A stretch of 8,297 bases of DNA, from contig JANWKX010000057.1 in NCBI GenBank assembly GCA_025451145.1, positions 1 through 8,297 on the forward strand. The letters are read 5' to 3'. The notes beneath the pieces are model-generated. The model was not told the DNA's origin, did no database searches, and saw nothing but the letters and a program-made list of their open reading frames with translations. Origin of the DNA: Vampirovibrionales bacterium (GTDB taxonomy: Bacteria; Cyanobacteriota; Vampirovibrionia; Vampirovibrionales; JAGQHJ01). Shown here piece after piece: positions 6,475 through 8,297 of the stretch; within the stretch, counting starts at the first letter, position 1; every line of letters begins with the position of its first letter. The translations under genes and the position numbers were made by a program.

Positions 6475-7149
6475 TCAGCCCTTTAACTTTCTGAGTTCTT
6501 CAATATTCACAGTATCAAAGGTTTGTTTAATCCGATAAACCCAAACGCCCATCACCAGGACCCCAATAACTAAATCCAGGAAAATCCCCATTTCAATGAT
6601 GGCAGGCATCTCAAAGATCGTCGCAATCGTCAGGGTATAAACCCCGTTTTCCATTAAGTACAGGCCAATAACTTCAGTAAATGCTTTTTTCCGAGTCATC
6701 ATCATGAAGAGCCCAATCAGAACCAGGGAAATAGAGAGTCCTAATAGTTTTGAAAGCAGGTCAGTGCCTGAGATTGGAATAAAATGAGAGAAGTAAAACG
6801 CCATCATAATCAGCCCACCAGAGAGCAGCATGGAGGTTGGGAGGCTAACTACCGTTTCGACTTCCCGTCGCATTTGAACGTGATTCATCACATAGGTCAG
6901 GAAATATGGAATCAGAAAACACTTTCCGAAAAAGGTGATTCCAGCTGCAAAATAGGGATGGAGAGAATGGGCGCTAAAGCCGGTTAGCAGCGTAAGGAGC
7001 GCAAGTACGAAGGATTGAAATGCAAACAGGCGGATCATCTCCTGGAGCCGTCTGCAGCCAACCATTAAAACCCCTGTAATCAATGCAATCGCGACTAAAA
7101 ATCCGATCCATTGAGAGATTCTTTCGGGCGTCAGGATATCAAGGCTCAT
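6475..7149 (-). CDS. hyfE: HyfE-like membrane subunit
   Basis: This 224-residue membrane protein has about six or seven hydrophobic segments. It matches HyfE of hydrogenase-4, whose C-terminal half resembles NuoK of complex I. Recognisable parts are RRLQEMIRLFAFQS near the N-terminus, FTEVIGLYLMENGVYTLTI with a membrane Glu, GIFLDLVIGVLVMGVW, and a polar tail FDTVNIEELRKLKG. It should link the NuoH-like HyfC to the pumping subunits and carry protons through membrane carboxylates. ATG 7149 lies within ATGA, overlapping the hyfC stop by 4 bp, behind a strong site AGGAGGA. Length is close to the E. coli protein. HyfE distinguishes hydrogenase-4-type complexes from hydrogenase-3, so it supports the hyf naming of the operon. 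Confidence 0.93.
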   Translation of the reverse strand: MSLDILTPERISQWIGFLVAIALITGVLMVGCRRLQEMIRLFAFQSFVLALLTLLTGFSAHSLHPYFAAGITFFGKCFLIPYFLTYVMNHVQMRREVETVVSLPTSMLLSGGLIMMAFYFSHFIPISGTDLLSKLLGLSISLVLIGLFMMMTRKKAFTEVIGLYLMENGVYTLTIATIFEMPAIIEMGIFLDLVIGVLVMGVWVYRIKQTFDTVNIEELRKLKG

Positions 7150-8108
7150 GGCTTTATTCCTCCTGCTGTAGCCTGGTGGACGCTTAAGATAAGCGCGATA
7201 ATCGCCAGGACAAAAGATGCCCCGAGTAAATCTTTCACTCGAAATAAGCGAACCTTGGCAATCGTGGTTTCAATGAGAACCACAAAAAGGCATAAAAATA
7301 AAAGCTTTAATAAGTAAAGTAATATGGCCATTAAAATGCTTTGAAGGGATGTGAAGTCGACAATTTTCCAGGGAGGGATAAAACTGGCTAAAAGAGACAG
7401 TAAAAGAAGCTGTTTCATCCATGAAGACCAAAACATGAGCCCTAAGGGTTTACCGGAGTACTCCAATAGCATCCCTTCATGAATCATGGTCAACTCATAA
7501 TGCGTTTCCGGGTTATCAAACGGTACACGCCCCATCTCAGCGATGCAGACAATCATTAGGGCTAGAAACGCAACAATATAACCTGGCGTAATGAGGGCAA
7601 GACCTTGCCCTGAAAGCCAATTCATAATTGATGTGAGATTACTGCTTTGGGCCATCGTTGCAAAGACAAAAAGGGAAAGTAACATGACGGGTTCGATCAG
7701 CGTGGAAAGCATCATTTCACGACTACTGGCCATGCCGCAAAACCCACCTCCAGGTTCCATTGCTGCAGAAACCATGAAAAAACGTCCCAACCCAAGCAAA
7801 TAGAGCAATAAAATAATGCCACCCAGAAAGTTAATGGCTGCAACATGGAAAAATGTGGGGATAATTAAGGCGGCAACCAGGGTGGATGAGAATACAACCA
7901 AGGGCGTTATAGAAAAGATCCAGGAGGCCTGCTCTGAAACAACCGTTTCCTTCCGAAAATACTTGAGCAAGTCATAGTAGCCCTGCATCAAGGGTGGGCC
8001 TTGACGACCCTGTAGGATAGCCTTCATCTTCTTCATGAGGGTATTGATGAAGGGAGACAAGAGCAACATGAATCCTACTTGTAAAAGCACGATTACGCTG
8101 GACTCCAT
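7146..8108 (-). CDS. hyfC: HyfC-like membrane subunit (NuoH family)
   Basis: This 320-residue protein with about eight membrane spans belongs to the NuoH/HycD/HyfC family, the membrane anchor on which the small and large hydrogenase subunits sit. The two cytoplasmic loops that contact them are well kept: KAILQGRQGPPLMQGYYDLL (29-48), followed by KYFRKE, and AEMGRVPFDNPETHYELTMI (190-209), followed by HEGMLLEYSGK. The carboxylates Glu191, Asp198, Glu201, Glu205, Glu211 and Glu216 are all present. Length is about that of E. coli HyfC (near 320). The start is ATG 8108 with AGGAGGT 6 bases upstream, 16 bp after the hyfB stop. Since HyfC keeps its interface loops, a HyfG/HyfI-type module is expected to dock, despite the altered cluster in HyfI. 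Confidence 0.95.
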   Translation of the reverse strand: MESSVIVLLQVGFMLLLSPFINTLMKKMKAILQGRQGPPLMQGYYDLLKYFRKETVVSEQASWIFSITPLVVFSSTLVAALIIPTFFHVAAINFLGGIILLLYLLGLGRFFMVSAAMEPGGGFCGMASSREMMLSTLIEPVMLLSLFVFATMAQSSNLTSIMNWLSGQGLALITPGYIVAFLALMIVCIAEMGRVPFDNPETHYELTMIHEGMLLEYSGKPLGLMFWSSWMKQLLLLSLLASFIPPWKIVDFTSLQSILMAILLYLLKLLFLCLFVVLIETTIAKVRLFRVKDLLGASFVLAIIALILSVHQATAGGIKP

Positions 8109-8114
8109 ACCAGA

Positions 8115-8121
8115 ACCTCCT
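8115..8121 (-). promoter_or_regulatory. Strong ribosome binding site for hyfC
   Basis: AGGAGGT on the minus strand, 6 bases before ATG 8108, in the 16-bp gap between hyfB and hyfC. Confidence 0.8.
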
Positions 8122-8124
8122 GCA

Positions 8125-8297
8125 TCATCTCACCCATACCAAGCAAATAACGAGCGTGGCGAACAAATACCCTAGGTACAGCTGAAGATTTCCAGACTGA
8201 ATGGGATTGATCCCATAAGAAAACTTCATCAGTAATCGAACCAGTGGCAGGTAAATGTACCGATGATAGACATCATCCGGCGTATGCAACTTTGAAA
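8125..8297 (-). CDS. hyfB: HyfB-like membrane subunit, C-terminal end only
   Basis: The last 56 codons of a gene that enters from the right edge end at TGA 8125-8127. The visible protein ends in INPIQSGNLQLYLGYLFATL and a short hydrophobic tail. The sequence IQSGNLQLYLGY with a final membrane helix is typical of the C-terminus of HyfB/HycC and of NuoL-like subunits in group 4 hydrogenases. It would be the second large antiporter-like pump subunit. The segment before it (DDVYHRYIYLPLVRLL) fits the amphipathic stretch preceding the last helix. It is first among the visible operon genes. hyfA, if present, and the operon promoter would lie to the right of the window. Confidence 0.85.
   Translation of the reverse strand, partial: SKLHTPDDVYHRYIYLPLVRLLMKFSYGINPIQSGNLQLYLGYLFATLVICLVWVR

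Noticed and set aside
2819..8297. Respiratory complex I (nuo) operon
   Set aside because: Gene order, the HyfE subunit, the NuoC-NuoD fusion ending in CYACVDR and the CGLC motif fit a group 4 hydrogenase; NuoD lacks these nickel cysteines, and no nuoE/F/G are present.

Overview
The window reads as part of a bacterial chromosome of moderate G+C, most likely a gammaproteobacterium. That assignment rests on protein character only (an ElaA-type acetyltransferase, an Hyf-type hydrogenase operon, a type II/IV pseudopilin) and is low confidence. No species can be named, although a Legionella/Coxiella-like organism would fit.

The right two thirds (2819-8297, minus strand) is one tightly packed operon, read from right to left: hyfB (only its C-terminus is in the window), hyfC, hyfE, hyfF, hyfG and hyfI. 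Gaps are 16 bp or less and three junctions overlap or nearly touch, so the genes are surely co-transcribed and translationally coupled. Together they encode the membrane arm (HyfB, HyfC, HyfE, HyfF) and the catalytic core (HyfG, HyfI) of a group 4 [NiFe]-hydrogenase / complex I-related enzyme. The promoter lies beyond the right edge. Three things are unusual. HyfI has lost two of the four cysteines expected to hold the proximal [4Fe-4S] cluster (CxxC became CxxE, GCPP became GDPP). HyfG keeps all four nickel-binding cysteines but has altered flanking residues and ends exactly where hydrogenases of this type are normally trimmed. No ferredoxin-like subunit (HyfA/HyfH) is present between or after the visible genes. 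This may therefore be a repurposed or differently wired complex rather than an ordinary H2-evolving hydrogenase.

The left third is a set of small accessory genes. At the left edge on the minus strand is a pseudopilin gene with a clear prepilin leader, which runs off the window. A small 73-codon ORF precedes it. Divergent from these, on the plus strand, are a 196-residue low-complexity protein ending in Asp/Gly/Lys/Ser-rich tandem repeats, then a 123-residue orphan protein, then elaA. elaA converges on the end of the hyf operon and has its own likely extended -10 promoter placed in one arm of an inverted repeat.

No tRNA, rRNA, CRISPR array, insertion sequence or convincing rho-independent terminator was seen.
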